Source: Polynucleobacter sp. MWH-UH19D
Lineage (GTDB): Bacteria > Pseudomonadota > Gammaproteobacteria > Burkholderiales > Burkholderiaceae
Direction of reading: 5' to 3'
Length of the DNA: 64,000 nucleotides
Assembly: GCF_040409795.1 (NCBI RefSeq)
Contig: NZ_CP099571.1
Span: forward strand, 620,001 to 684,000
The notes beneath the pieces are model-generated. The model was not told the DNA's origin. It saw nothing but the letters and a program-made list of their open reading frames with translations, and did not search any database. The position numbers and the translations under genes were made by a program. Shown here piece by piece: positions 43,833 to 52,729 of this stretch (its first letter is position 1; each line of letters opens with the position of its first letter).

Positions 43833-45011
43833 ATGATAAAAAAAAGCGTATTCAAAAAATTGAATTTTCCAGCATATGTATTTCACGCTGTTCATACTTT
43901 CGTTGTCAAAAATAAAGGCAGAACCTTTCGTCAGAAGGTTTACTCGCTTTTAAATCCAACCCCAACATCTGGAGAGCTGCATCACATCATTGACCATGTG
44001 ATTGTAATTTCAGTATTACTGTCAGTTGTCTCAATCATTTTGGAGACAGTTCCATGGATTCATGGACCTTTTCAAAAAGAGTTTTATGCCATCGAGTTGT
44101 TCACTGTAGCCGTATTCTCGGTGGAATATATTGGGCGCGTGTATTCTTGCTGTGAAGAACCTAAGTACCAAGAGCCTATCTTGGGAAGACTTAAATATAT
44201 GTTTACGATTGGCGCCTTGATTGATTTGGTAGCAGTGGCGCCATTCTTTGTGGGCCTGATATTCCACGAAACCTTCGACCTGCGCTTCTTGCGAGTCTTT
44301 AGGCTGTCACGATTACTTAAGTTGACGCGCTATACCGGTACGCTCAATACTATGTACAAGGCTATCTATCGTGAGCGCCGTGTTTTATTTGCGGCAGCAT
44401 TTATGATGGTCTTGTTAGTGATTCTGACGGCAAGCCTTGGTTTTGAATTCGAGCATGCCGCGCAGCCCGATAAATTTGACACCATTCCTGATGCAATGTA
44501 CTGGGCTGTAATTACTCTAGCAAGTGTGGGGTATGGTGACTTAACGCCAATCACCCCAATGGGTAAAGCAATGACTGTGGTAATCAGTCTGATTGGAATT
44601 GGTATTTTTGCAATCCCAGCGGGTTTAATGGCATCGGCTTTTACCGATCAGTTACGCATCGATCGCGAAGCATTTGAGAATGAATTCAGAGATGCGATTG
44701 CTAAGGGAAGGCTCTCTCCTAGTGATCGACTTGCTTTAGAGGCTGAGGCAGAGCGCTTGCACTTATCGATGGAAGATGTGGATCGCATTACCGATAAGGT
44801 TAAGAGTGAGATCATGAGTAATACGGGTGCCTTGCCAGAAGGTATTGCTCCAGAAATCGTATTTGAAAAATATCGCCAGCAAATTAGCCACCTCAAAGTA
44901 TTCTCTCTGAGTAAGCAATCTGAGCATGTCGAGTTGATGCTCCAAGAAAGCGGCAATGCAACGGAGTTAGAGCGCCAAATTTGGCTCTTAATCAAACAAA
45001 AATCTAATTAG
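43833..45011 (+). CDS. Voltage-gated potassium-type channel, single sensor
   Basis: The 392-residue product has one voltage sensor (S1 52-72, S2 85-105, S3 126-143, S4 149-167 with R151, R154, R157, R160, K163, R166), S5 186-205, filter TLASVGYGD at 228-236, and S6. The C-terminus has a helical domain (GRLSPSDRLALEAEAERLHLSMEDVDRI) also found in the double-sensor protein at 30321. The junction KVYSLLNPTPTSGELHH matches residues 168-184 of that protein, showing that the two are paralogues. Its end overlaps the convergent neighbour by eight bases. Confidence 0.93.
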   Translation: MIKKSVFKKLNFPAYVFHAVHTFVVKNKGRTFRQKVYSLLNPTPTSGELHHIIDHVIVISVLLSVVSIILETVPWIHGPFQKEFYAIELFTVAVFSVEYIGRVYSCCEEPKYQEPILGRLKYMFTIGALIDLVAVAPFFVGLIFHETFDLRFLRVFRLSRLLKLTRYTGTLNTMYKAIYRERRVLFAAAFMMVLLVILTASLGFEFEHAAQPDKFDTIPDAMYWAVITLASVGYGDLTPITPMGKAMTVVISLIGIGIFAIPAGLMASAFTDQLRIDREAFENEFRDAIAKGRLSPSDRLALEAEAERLHLSMEDVDRITDKVKSEIMSNTGALPEGIAPEIVFEKYRQQISHLKVFSLSKQSEHVELMLQESGNATELERQIWLLIKQKSN

Positions 45012-45312
45012 ATTGCTCAACTTTTAGTAGCTGATAAATCGACTCATGAATTGGGCTAGGCAGATCTTGCTGGCCAGACTCAGTAAGCTCGATACTAATT
45101 TTTCCACGCAAAACGATTAAGCCCTTCAGGGTCTCACGCTTATGAAAATGATCGTGCTCTCGATCAATCTCTTGGATTAAAAACTGGTGCAAAAAAGTGT
45201 GATTGGATAGGTCGAGCTTTAGTGCAAATGCTAAGCGATCAATCTCCTGATTGAGTTCATGTACAACTTTATGCAGCTCGTTATCAAGGTAAGGCTTATC
45301 AATTTGGCTCAT
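45004..45312 (-). CDS. Small helical protein of unknown function
   Basis: The 102-residue product is mainly helical and charged, with a His-rich segment (EIDREHDHFHKRETLKG) and no membrane segment. It overlaps the channel gene's stop by eight bases on the opposite strand. No family was recognised. Confidence 0.55.
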   Translation of the reverse strand: MSQIDKPYLDNELHKVVHELNQEIDRLAFALKLDLSNHTFLHQFLIQEIDREHDHFHKRETLKGLIVLRGKISIELTESGQQDLPSPIHESIYQLLKVEQSN

Positions 45313-45539
45313 ATGATTTCAGTGCTTAGCCAATCCATTTGTCCGGGATCTTTCCCGATGGTGTATTGGCAGTTTCTACAGCCCTCCATTATAGGTAAGG
45401 CCTTGTAAATACGTCATTTTTTGGCCTTATTTGCGACTTATAATGCTCCATGGTGCTCTTGACGATGGGTTTGACCCGTTGGTTAGTAGAGACATATACC
45501 CTTGGTAGTCAGGTTTTACTCAGAAATGTGGATTAAAGA

Positions 45540-46310
45540 ATGAATCAATTATTGAATTTAAGTGGCAAAAAAGGACTCATTCTTGGGGTGGCCAACGATC
45601 AAAGTATCGCTTGGGGATGTGCGCTCATGGCAAAGCAGCTGGGTGCTGATGTGATGGTGACTTGCCTTAATGAGAAAGCAAGAGGATATGTAGAGCCACT
45701 CACTAGGGCAGAGCAAATCGATCTTGAGATCTGCAATGTGGAAGATCCGGGCGCTTTGGAGGCGCTAGTCAATACTGCGGTAAAGAAATTCGGTCAATTG
45801 GATTTTGTAATTCATTCGATTGCGTGGGCGCCACTAGAAGATTTGCATGGACGAGTGGTGGATAGTTCCAGCATGGGATTTGCCAGAGCGATGGAGGTGT
45901 CATGTCACTCCTTTGCTACCTTAGCTAAGTTATGTGCACCTCATATGCCCAAAGGAGGCACTTTGCTAACCATGACGTATTTAGGCGCTGATGAAGCAGT
46001 GCCTCACTATGGTTTGATGGGTCCTGTGAAGGCTGCGTTGGAATCGTTGGTTCGATATATGGCAGTTGAGTTGGGCGGCAATGGAATTCGGGTGCATGCG
46101 GTTTCTCCGGGGCCGATATTGACTCGAGCTGCTTCGGGCATTGATCACTTTGATGAACTGATGCGCGAAGCAGCGCAAAAATCACCATTGGGAAGACCGG
46201 TGCGCTTAGAGGAGATTGCTAGCTTGAGTACATTCTTGTGCTCAGATGCTGCATCCGGAATGACGGGTCAAACGATTTATGTGGATGGCGGTTGCCACGC
46301 CGTTGCTTAA
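45540..46310 (+). CDS. fabI: FabI-type enoyl-ACP reductase
   Basis: The 256-residue product is a short-chain dehydrogenase of the FabI branch. GVANDQSIAWGCA binds NADH, and the catalytic set Y147, Y157 and K164 (TYLGADEAVPHYGLMGPVKAALE region) matches E. coli Y146/Y156/K163 in spacing. It reduces enoyl-ACP in fatty acid synthesis. Some key positions differ from E. coli FabI (HYGLMGPVK for NYNVMGLAK), and it is clustered with a MaoC-Pta fusion and AckA, so it may be a second, specialised copy. A TATAAT at 45439-45444 is a possible -10 element. Confidence 0.88.
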   Translation: MNQLLNLSGKKGLILGVANDQSIAWGCALMAKQLGADVMVTCLNEKARGYVEPLTRAEQIDLEICNVEDPGALEALVNTAVKKFGQLDFVIHSIAWAPLEDLHGRVVDSSSMGFARAMEVSCHSFATLAKLCAPHMPKGGTLLTMTYLGADEAVPHYGLMGPVKAALESLVRYMAVELGGNGIRVHAVSPGPILTRAASGIDHFDELMREAAQKSPLGRPVRLEEIASLSTFLCSDAASGMTGQTIYVDGGCHAVA

Positions 46311-46320
46311 GGAAAATGAG

Positions 46321-47730
46321 ATGAACGCGCAGTTAGACGACAACGATTTAATAGAGAACATCACGTACGACGAGCTTAGTATTGGTCAAAGTGCTCGCTT
46401 ATTGCGTACTCTCACACTTGAGGATATTCAGGCATTTGCTGCGGTCTCTGGCGATACAAATCCAGCTCACTTAGATCCTGAGTATGCTAATGACACGATG
46501 TTTCATGGCGTCATTGCTCATGGCATGTGGGGCGGGGCTTTAATTTCTGCGCTACTAGGCACCAAGTTTCCGGGCCCTGGAACCATTTATCTGCAACAGG
46601 ATTTGCATTTTTCAAAACCCGTTCGGATTGGTGACACCTTAGCGGTTGTGGCAACAGTGCTCTCTAAAGATGATGAGAAAAAGCGGGTTGAACTTGATTG
46701 TGTCGTGCAAAACCAAAACGGTGAAAAAGTACTGCATGGCACGGCTCGCATCATTGCGCCAACGCAAAAAATATCTAGACCTAGATTGAGTACGCCCCAT
46801 ATTCAGATCTTTGACCCTGAAGCCCGGTTCCATGCGCTATTAGAAAAAACACAAAACTTAGAACCTGTGTTTTGTGCGGTAGTCCATCCATGCGATAAAG
46901 AGTCTTTAGCGGGCGCAGTTGATTCTGCGATTGCAGGTTTAATCAAACCGATTTTGATTGGACCAGCTAAGAAAATTTTATCGACTGCAAGTGCTGCTGC
47001 TATTGATATTTCGCCATATGAGCTGATTGATGTTCCGCATAGTCATGCTGCTGCAGATAAGGCGGCTGATTTGGCAGTAGAGCGCAAAGTAGAAATGATG
47101 ATGAAGGGTAGTTTGCATACAGATGAACTCTTGCATGCAATCTTGGCTCGCCCTCAATTAAGAACGGGCAGAAGAATGTCGCACGTATTTCGTTTTGACA
47201 TCCCGATGTATAGCAAGCCTTTGTTGGTAACTGATGCTGCATTAAATATTCATCCAACACTGATGGAAAAAGTCGACATCATTCAAAATGCAATCGACTT
47301 TAGCGTGATCATGGGGGTTACCAATCCCAAGGTGGCGATTTTGTCAGCAGTGGAAACAGTAAATCCCGATATTCCATCAACGATTGAGGCGGCAGCACTT
47401 TGCAAGATGGCTCAGCGCGGACAAATTAAAGGCGGGATTCTAGATGGACCATTAGCATTTGATAACGCTATCTCGACTCATGCGGCGCAAATTAAAGGCA
47501 TTGATTCACCAGTTGCAGGTGAGGCTGATATTTTGAATGTACCTGATTTAGAGTCCGGCAATATGCTTGCTAAACAACTGGAGTATTTTGCTGGGGCAAG
47601 TGGAGCTGGCTTGGTATTGGGTTCCAAAATTCCTGTGGCGTTGACTAGTAGAGCCGATAGTGCTCGCACGAGAGTGGCATCTGCCATATTGGGCCTGCTC
47701 GTCGCCCATGCGCATCGCCAAAAGAGCTAG
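46321..47730 (+). CDS. Bifunctional enoyl-CoA hydratase / phosphate acetyltransferase
   Basis: The ATG at 46321, preceded by AAGGAAAATGAG, is preferred to a frame extending into fabI. Residues 1-150 form a MaoC/hydratase-2 domain with the catalytic D45-x4-H50 motif (DTNPAHLD). Residues about 160-469 form a PTA/PTB domain that transfers acyl groups between CoA and phosphate (ending VALTSRADSARTRVASAILG). The fusion is known in Burkholderiales. With AckA downstream it would convert acyl-CoA to acyl-phosphate and then acid plus ATP; the hydratase part links it to enoyl-CoA metabolism. Confidence 0.92.
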   Translation: MNAQLDDNDLIENITYDELSIGQSARLLRTLTLEDIQAFAAVSGDTNPAHLDPEYANDTMFHGVIAHGMWGGALISALLGTKFPGPGTIYLQQDLHFSKPVRIGDTLAVVATVLSKDDEKKRVELDCVVQNQNGEKVLHGTARIIAPTQKISRPRLSTPHIQIFDPEARFHALLEKTQNLEPVFCAVVHPCDKESLAGAVDSAIAGLIKPILIGPAKKILSTASAAAIDISPYELIDVPHSHAAADKAADLAVERKVEMMMKGSLHTDELLHAILARPQLRTGRRMSHVFRFDIPMYSKPLLVTDAALNIHPTLMEKVDIIQNAIDFSVIMGVTNPKVAILSAVETVNPDIPSTIEAAALCKMAQRGQIKGGILDGPLAFDNAISTHAAQIKGIDSPVAGEADILNVPDLESGNMLAKQLEYFAGASGAGLVLGSKIPVALTSRADSARTRVASAILGLLVAHAHRQKS

Positions 47731-47768
47731 CTGCTAGCATTACTTAAATACCAAACTGTACATTTATT

Positions 47769-48956
47769 ATGGCAATTCTTTCTGTCAACGCGGGATCTTC
47801 AACTTTAAAGTTTTCGATTTATCCCGTTGATCAAGGTGTTGTTCAGCCCTCGGTCTTGGTAGGTAGTTATGAGGGCTTAGAGCCAAATGGTGCGCCAACA
47901 CTTAAGTATGGCTTTGAAGGGAAGTTCAAATCCATTCCGCTAGAGTGCGCATCAGGCGATCCTTTTGCTTGCGCCTTAAATCAACTCAAAGAGTTGGTTC
48001 TCACTCTTCCAAATATTCCAAAGATTCAAGCAATCGCGCATCGTATAGTGCATGGCGGCTCACTATTTACAAATAGCGTGATCTCCACACCATCGATACT
48101 CAATGAGTTATCAAAACTCAATGCATTGGCGCCTTTGCATCAACCGCATAATATTGAAGGGGTGCGCGCATTTGCCACAGCGTTTCCTGATATTCCGCAG
48201 GTGCTTTGCTTTGATACTGCTTTTCATAAGACAGTTTCTGAGATTGAATCTGCTTTCGCCCTGCCAACGGAAATTACTTCTGAAGGCGTGAGGAGGTATG
48301 GCTTTCATGGCCTTTCTTATCAATACATCATTGGCGCGCTCTTAGATTCCAGCAAGCGCGCTCAGGGTAGAGTGCTCATGGCGCACTTAGGCAATGGTGC
48401 GAGTCTTTGCGCCGCTCTTGGTGGTCGGAGTATCGCCACAACAATGGGATTTTCTGCTTTAGATGGACTCATGATGGGAACAAGAGCTGGTTCTTTGGAT
48501 GCTGGCGTTCTCTTGTATCTCTTGGATAAGGGTTATACATCTGAGCAACTAGAAAAATTACTCTACAAGAAGAGTGGCTTACTGGGGGTATCTGGAATTT
48601 CAGCAGACATGCGCAAGCTCAGAGCAAGTCATGATCCATCTGCAATGAAGGCAATTGAAATCTTTACTCATCGAGTAGTGCGCGAGTCAGGCGCAATGAT
48701 TGCCTGCCTTGAAGGTCTGGATGTGATCGGCTTTAGCGGCGGAATAGGGGAGCACGATCATCAACTACGACAAGCCGTTTGTGAAAAACTGTCTTGGTTG
48801 GGCATCAAGCTAGATCAAGATCTCAATTACTACGCGACTAAGGATGAGATATCCAAAATTAGTACAGAGGATAGTCCGATTGAGGTATGGGTTGTGCCAA
48901 CAGATGAAGGCTTAGTGGCTGCACGCGATGCTCAAGCACTATTAGCTATGTGTTGA
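47769..48956 (+). CDS. ackA: Acetate kinase
   Basis: The 395-residue product has the family motifs VNAGSSTLKFS at the N-terminus, HRIVHGG, CFDTAFHKT with the catalytic Asp, YGFHGLSY, GNGASLCA and GTRAGSLDAG. It interconverts acetyl-phosphate and acetate with ATP. It follows the Pta fusion by 38 bases, so the two likely form an acyl-CoA to ATP path. Length matches the family (about 400). Confidence 0.96.
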   Translation: MAILSVNAGSSTLKFSIYPVDQGVVQPSVLVGSYEGLEPNGAPTLKYGFEGKFKSIPLECASGDPFACALNQLKELVLTLPNIPKIQAIAHRIVHGGSLFTNSVISTPSILNELSKLNALAPLHQPHNIEGVRAFATAFPDIPQVLCFDTAFHKTVSEIESAFALPTEITSEGVRRYGFHGLSYQYIIGALLDSSKRAQGRVLMAHLGNGASLCAALGGRSIATTMGFSALDGLMMGTRAGSLDAGVLLYLLDKGYTSEQLEKLLYKKSGLLGVSGISADMRKLRASHDPSAMKAIEIFTHRVVRESGAMIACLEGLDVIGFSGGIGEHDHQLRQAVCEKLSWLGIKLDQDLNYYATKDEISKISTEDSPIEVWVVPTDEGLVAARDAQALLAMC

Positions 48957-49000
48957 GCATCGCCAACAATGATGCAAAAAGACGATTGATTACTAAATAG

Positions 49001-49387
49001 TTAATTCCTTGGTTTTGGGTAGGCAGTGGATTTAGCAACATCGTCTGCAGTCCAGGTTTTACTTAAATCACCAGTTGGCCCAAAGGCAACAAACGAATAG
49101 CAGATCCCCAAAATAACCGCAGCTAAGCCCACAATTTTGAGAACCTTGTAGTCACGCTCTTCCTTGATGACATATTTTGGAGCGGGGTGACGTACCTCAA
49201 ATACTTCAGGGAAAGCTTCTTCGATAAGTTCTTTTGCTGATTTGATATAGCGATAGCGCTCATCCTCAGGCGCCCCAGCCTCAATGGCTTCAGCAGCCTT
49301 GAAGTACAACTCACTAGCAGAGCTCAAAATCTTTGATCTTTGGACACACTCAATGTGTCTTTCTTGCTCGAATGGTGTCATGGCCAT
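49001..49387 (-). CDS. Membrane protein with conserved tail, copy 2
   Basis: The 128-residue product parallels the protein at 41570. It has a helical N-terminal part (ILSSASELYFKAAEAIEAG), PEVFEVRHPAPKYVIKEE, one membrane helix and the tail FGPTGDLSKTWTADDVAKSTAYPK. GGTGA lies seven bases before the ATG at 49387; an ATG six bases later corresponds to the start of copy 1. No known family was recognised. Confidence 0.7.
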   Translation of the reverse strand: MAMTPFEQERHIECVQRSKILSSASELYFKAAEAIEAGAPEDERYRYIKSAKELIEEAFPEVFEVRHPAPKYVIKEERDYKVLKIVGLAAVILGICYSFVAFGPTGDLSKTWTADDVAKSTAYPKPRN

Positions 49388-49598
49388 GGAATATTCACCC
49401 CTTAATTTGAATAGTTCAATTTTACTTTCATGGGGTCAAAAAGTCATCTTTTGGGCATAGTCAAAGTGCTATTAAGTAGGCCAATTCTAGATACGCGCTT
49501 GGATTCTTGTAGACTTACCCAAACCAAATTAAATCGATTACAGTTAGGCATATCGAACTCAATCAGCTAGTCTCTTTAATAGATTAGGAGGGTATCAA

Positions 49599-51197
49599 AT
49601 GCATTACTCAAGGTATTTTGCGTGGCTCTTTACATTGGTATTGGCAACCCTCTTTTTGCCCTACAGCATTCCGCTAGCGATTCTTTTTGGAATGCTATTT
49701 TTAGTTGGTCTTTCTGATGTGATTCAGGGTCGTCATTCGATTTTGCGCAATTACCCATTAACTGGGCATCTGCGTTTTATGTTGGAATACATTCGCCCCG
49801 AGATTCGTCAATACTTCTTGGAAGATGATGAAGAAAAAATTCCGTTCTCCAGAAATCAGCGGGCGATGGTCTACAGCCGCTCTAAACAAGTCAATGATAA
49901 AAGAGGGTTTGGTTCAACCAAACTCATGTATGGTCAAGATGGGGAGTGGCTTGGGCATTCCAATTGTCCGCAGCATCCCGATCCAACAACCTTTCGCATT
50001 CAAATAGGTGGCCCTAGTTGCTTGCAACCCTACTCATTATCAATTTTTAATATATCGGCAATGAGTTTTGGTGCGCTATCTTCCAATGCTATTCGAGCGC
50101 TCAACAAAGGCGCAAAGCTCGGTGGATTTGCGCATGACACTGGCGAGGGCTCGATCTCCTCCTATCACAGAGAATTTGGGGGAGACATCATTTGGGAGAT
50201 TGGTTCAGGTTATTTTGGTTGCCGTAATCCAGATGGAACTTTTTCAGAAACTAAATTTACTGAGCAAGTTGTTGATCCTCAAATCAAGATGGTGGAGATT
50301 AAGTTATCTCAAGGCGCTAAGCCTGGGCATGGTGGCGTTTTGCCCGGCCCTAAAGTCACCGCAGAAATTGCTCTAACGCGTGGCGTTCCCGCTGGAGAAG
50401 ATTGTGTATCACCAGCTAGCCACTCGGCATTTTCTTCGCCGCTAGAGTTAATGCAATTTATTGCGCGTTTAAGAAAATTGAGTGGTGGCAAGCCCGTTGG
50501 CTTTAAGTTATGTATCGGTCAACCATGGGAATTTTTTGGGATTGCAAAAGCAATGCTTGAGACTGGTATCTGTCCAGACTTTATAGTGGTTGATGGCAGC
50601 GAAGGCGGTACTGGCGCCGCGCCAGTCGAGTTTACGGATCACGTGGGCATGCCCTTGCGCGAAGGTTTACGCTTAGTGCATAACACTTTGGTTGGGATTG
50701 GTAAAAGAAAAGAGATCGCGCTAGGGGCCTCCGGAAAAATTATCTCTGCTTATGACATTATTCGGGCTATTGCCCTAGGTGCGGATTGGTGCAATTCAGC
50801 GCGGGGCTTTATGTTTGCCTTGGGATGTATTCAGTCAAGATCTTGTCATACCGATAAATGCCCAACGGGTGTTGCCACCCAAGATCCGCTTCGTCAAAGA
50901 GCGCTGGTGGTCCCTGATAAGGCAGAGCGTGTTCATGCATTTCATAAAAACACCATGCACTCGCTAGCTGAATTGATTGGGGCGGCAGGGCTCAAGCACC
51001 CAAGGGAAGTGACATCGGACTACCTGATGTGCAGGGATGCTACTGGCAAAGCTATTCCATTTTTCTCTAAACTGCCGATCGTGCCTGCAGGCGCTTTATT
51101 GCAAGGGGTGAATAGTCAATCAGGCCTGCCTCAAGAATTTGAGCTGTATTGGAATAGGGCGCTGACTAACCAATTTGGATTGGCGCCTTTGATATGA
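49599..51197 (+). CDS. FMN-binding glutamate synthase-like protein
   Basis: The 532-residue product has two N-terminal membrane helices (about 5-40) and then a GltB-type TIM barrel. GGTGAAPVEFTDHVGMPLREGL binds FMN, and C410-x5-C416-x4-C421 (CIQSRSCHTDKC) is the 3Fe-4S ligand set of glutamate synthases. It lacks the glutamine amidotransferase and central domains of full GltB, so its substrate is uncertain; such stand-alone proteins are common in proteobacteria. AGGAGGGTATCAA gives a strong ribosome site. Confidence 0.92.
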   Translation: MHYSRYFAWLFTLVLATLFLPYSIPLAILFGMLFLVGLSDVIQGRHSILRNYPLTGHLRFMLEYIRPEIRQYFLEDDEEKIPFSRNQRAMVYSRSKQVNDKRGFGSTKLMYGQDGEWLGHSNCPQHPDPTTFRIQIGGPSCLQPYSLSIFNISAMSFGALSSNAIRALNKGAKLGGFAHDTGEGSISSYHREFGGDIIWEIGSGYFGCRNPDGTFSETKFTEQVVDPQIKMVEIKLSQGAKPGHGGVLPGPKVTAEIALTRGVPAGEDCVSPASHSAFSSPLELMQFIARLRKLSGGKPVGFKLCIGQPWEFFGIAKAMLETGICPDFIVVDGSEGGTGAAPVEFTDHVGMPLREGLRLVHNTLVGIGKRKEIALGASGKIISAYDIIRAIALGADWCNSARGFMFALGCIQSRSCHTDKCPTGVATQDPLRQRALVVPDKAERVHAFHKNTMHSLAELIGAAGLKHPREVTSDYLMCRDATGKAIPFFSKLPIVPAGALLQGVNSQSGLPQEFELYWNRALTNQFGLAPLI

Positions 51198-51227
51198 TTG
51201 TTAAGCACTATTAATGAACAATCTTTT
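51196..51227 (+). terminator. Possible terminator after the glutamate synthase-like gene
   Basis: GATTGTT pairs with AACAATC over seven bases around a 14-base loop and is followed by TTTT. The stem starts within the stop codon. It is weak by composition. Confidence 0.35.
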
Positions 51228-51284
51228 GTTGTCCTGACGATCAGCTTTGATATAACGCATATTAATATTGCTAATATTTACAAT

Positions 51285-51683
51285 ATGAAGAGCAAGCATC
51301 TATTTTTATTCGGCATCCTTATATTGGCCAATGTGTTAGCAGATGCTAGTGCTAGCTCAACTGCAAACACTCAAAGCAATCAACCTCAAAGTGCGAATAA
51401 GGCTAAACAAGGCGCAGTGAGAGATATTTCCTACACTTGTTCAAATGAATATGTAAAGCCTCAAAGTATCAAAATCTTATGGTCTGAAGTGAATCACAAT
51501 TTACCGATTTCTGTATTGGATGGATTTAATTTGGAAACGTGTATTGGTAAGGTGACTAAAAATACGTTTACTTGGGATCGGGGCACTAGTCAGGCATCTT
51601 TAGATCGGCGCACAGGGGCATTAACGATTAAGCCTAAAAAAGATGGTATTTCAATTTCTTTGAAATGTACTGTAGTAGAGTAG
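51285..51683 (+). CDS. Small exported protein of unknown function
   Basis: The ATG at 51285 is chosen because it gives a clean signal peptide (MKSKHLFLFGILILANVLA); the frame extends upstream without a good start. The mature 110 residues have three cysteines (YTCSNE, ETCIGK, LKCTVV) in a beta-rich domain containing NTFTWDRGTSQASLDRRTG. No family was recognised. It is convergent with the LysR gene across a strong hairpin. Confidence 0.6.
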   Translation: MKSKHLFLFGILILANVLADASASSTANTQSNQPQSANKAKQGAVRDISYTCSNEYVKPQSIKILWSEVNHNLPISVLDGFNLETCIGKVTKNTFTWDRGTSQASLDRRTGALTIKPKKDGISISLKCTVVE

Positions 51684-51684
51684 C

Positions 51685-51711
51685 ATCAACCCATTTGAGA
51701 GATGGGTTGAT
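51685..51711. terminator. Convergent hairpin terminator
   Basis: ATCAACCCAT pairs perfectly over ten bases with ATGGGTTGAT around a seven-base loop, between two convergent genes. Flanking T content is modest, so termination efficiency is uncertain. Confidence 0.6.
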
Positions 51712-51729
51712 ATTTATCTAAATCAAAAT

Positions 51730-52608
51730 TTATTGCCGAATGATTGCCTCAACAAGAGGATGCTCAATTTTTTTCTCAGACCGAATGGCATAAAAATATT
51801 CGTATATGTCTTCGCAATTACCCAGTAACTCCATGCCGTAGGTATCTTTAAGTTCTTTTTCAATCTGCTTGGCCGCAGGGAATGCGCCAAGACCACTGGC
51901 AGCAAAGGTTTTTAGGAGAGCGCTATCTTCAAATTCACCAACGACATTAGGCGTGATGCCTTGTTTGTTAAACCATTGATCAATGAGTAATCGTACGGTG
52001 GAGTGTGATGTGGGTAAAAGAATGGGTAATTCACTAAGAAGTTCAGGAAAGCGTTTTTTTGAACCCTTTACTAATGACTTTGGGCAATACCAAGCAATCG
52101 ATGTTTTGGTGAGCTCTTCACTATAGACATTCAGATTTTTATTATTCGGTGCAGGTCGATCGGCCAAAACGATATCTAAGCGATGAAGTGCTAGATCGGC
52201 TAATAGATCTTCAAACTCACCTTCATGAGCAATTAACTGAACATCTTGATGCTTGAGAACAGGTTCAAGCAATTTTCTGGTGATGAGTTTTGGTAAACCG
52301 TCAGACACTCCAATCGTAATTTTGGTTTTGGGTGATAGGGCCGCATCACGAACGGCTTCAGGCAGCTTCTCGCCAATGGAGAAAATTTGATCTGCAATTT
52401 TGAGTGCAGCGTAGCCAGATTCAGTGAGGGTAATGCCCCGGCCTGCCGGCTTGAACAACATATAACCGAGCGATTTTTCGAGTTCGTGGATTTGCGCACT
52501 GATGGTTTGGATAGCCATATCCAGGCGCTCTGCAGCCTTAGACATGCTGCCTTCCTTGGCGGCTACCCAAAAGTAATACAAATGGCGGTAGTTATAGGAA
52601 TTGCTCAT
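51730..52608 (-). CDS. LysR-family regulator, NhaR-like
   Basis: The 292-residue product has an N-terminal winged helix (YRHLYYFWVAAKEGSMSKAAERLDMAIQTISAQIHELEKSLG) and a substrate-binding C-terminal part. NYRHLYYFW and the following region resemble NhaR, the activator of the sodium/proton antiporter gene nhaA in E. coli. No nhaA is seen; instead the gene is divergent from the TerC-UspA fusion, with 121 bases between starts, so it probably controls that gene. A repeated 18-base motif lies 25 bases upstream of its start codon. Confidence 0.9.
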   Translation of the reverse strand: MSNSYNYRHLYYFWVAAKEGSMSKAAERLDMAIQTISAQIHELEKSLGYMLFKPAGRGITLTESGYAALKIADQIFSIGEKLPEAVRDAALSPKTKITIGVSDGLPKLITRKLLEPVLKHQDVQLIAHEGEFEDLLADLALHRLDIVLADRPAPNNKNLNVYSEELTKTSIAWYCPKSLVKGSKKRFPELLSELPILLPTSHSTVRLLIDQWFNKQGITPNVVGEFEDSALLKTFAASGLGAFPAAKQIEKELKDTYGMELLGNCEDIYEYFYAIRSEKKIEHPLVEAIIRQ

Positions 52609-52632
52609 ATTCAGATTTTTACGAAATTATTG

Positions 52633-52650
52633 TCAATATATATCTGCTTT
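52633..52650. promoter_or_regulatory. 18-base shared motif, copy 1 (lysR / terC-uspA)
   Basis: TCAATATATATCTGCTTT lies between the divergent LysR and TerC-UspA genes. It matches the copies at 54123 and 60960 except at A/T-ambiguous positions (consensus TCAWTAWAWATCTGCTTT). ATTGACC follows exactly 23 bases later, as in copy 2. It may be an activator site or a promoter element; LysR sites are often AT-rich and placed like this. Confidence 0.6.
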
Positions 52651-52729
52651 TTCCTAAAGACAAATCCTCATAAATTGACCCCATCGGAAACCATGGCATT
52701 TATGCCGTACACATAGAGAGGTCAGTCAA

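Noticed and set aside
45540..46310. The FabI-like protein as a general short-chain dehydrogenase (FabG)
   Set aside because: The Y147/Y157/K164 spacing and the TYLGA segment are those of enoyl reductases, not the Y-x3-K of FabG.
52609..52729. A manganese riboswitch upstream of the TerC-UspA gene, as is common for TerC/Alx
   Set aside because: The 121 bases lack GGGGAGTAGC and GCAAGACC; only the riboswitch at 54591 is supported.
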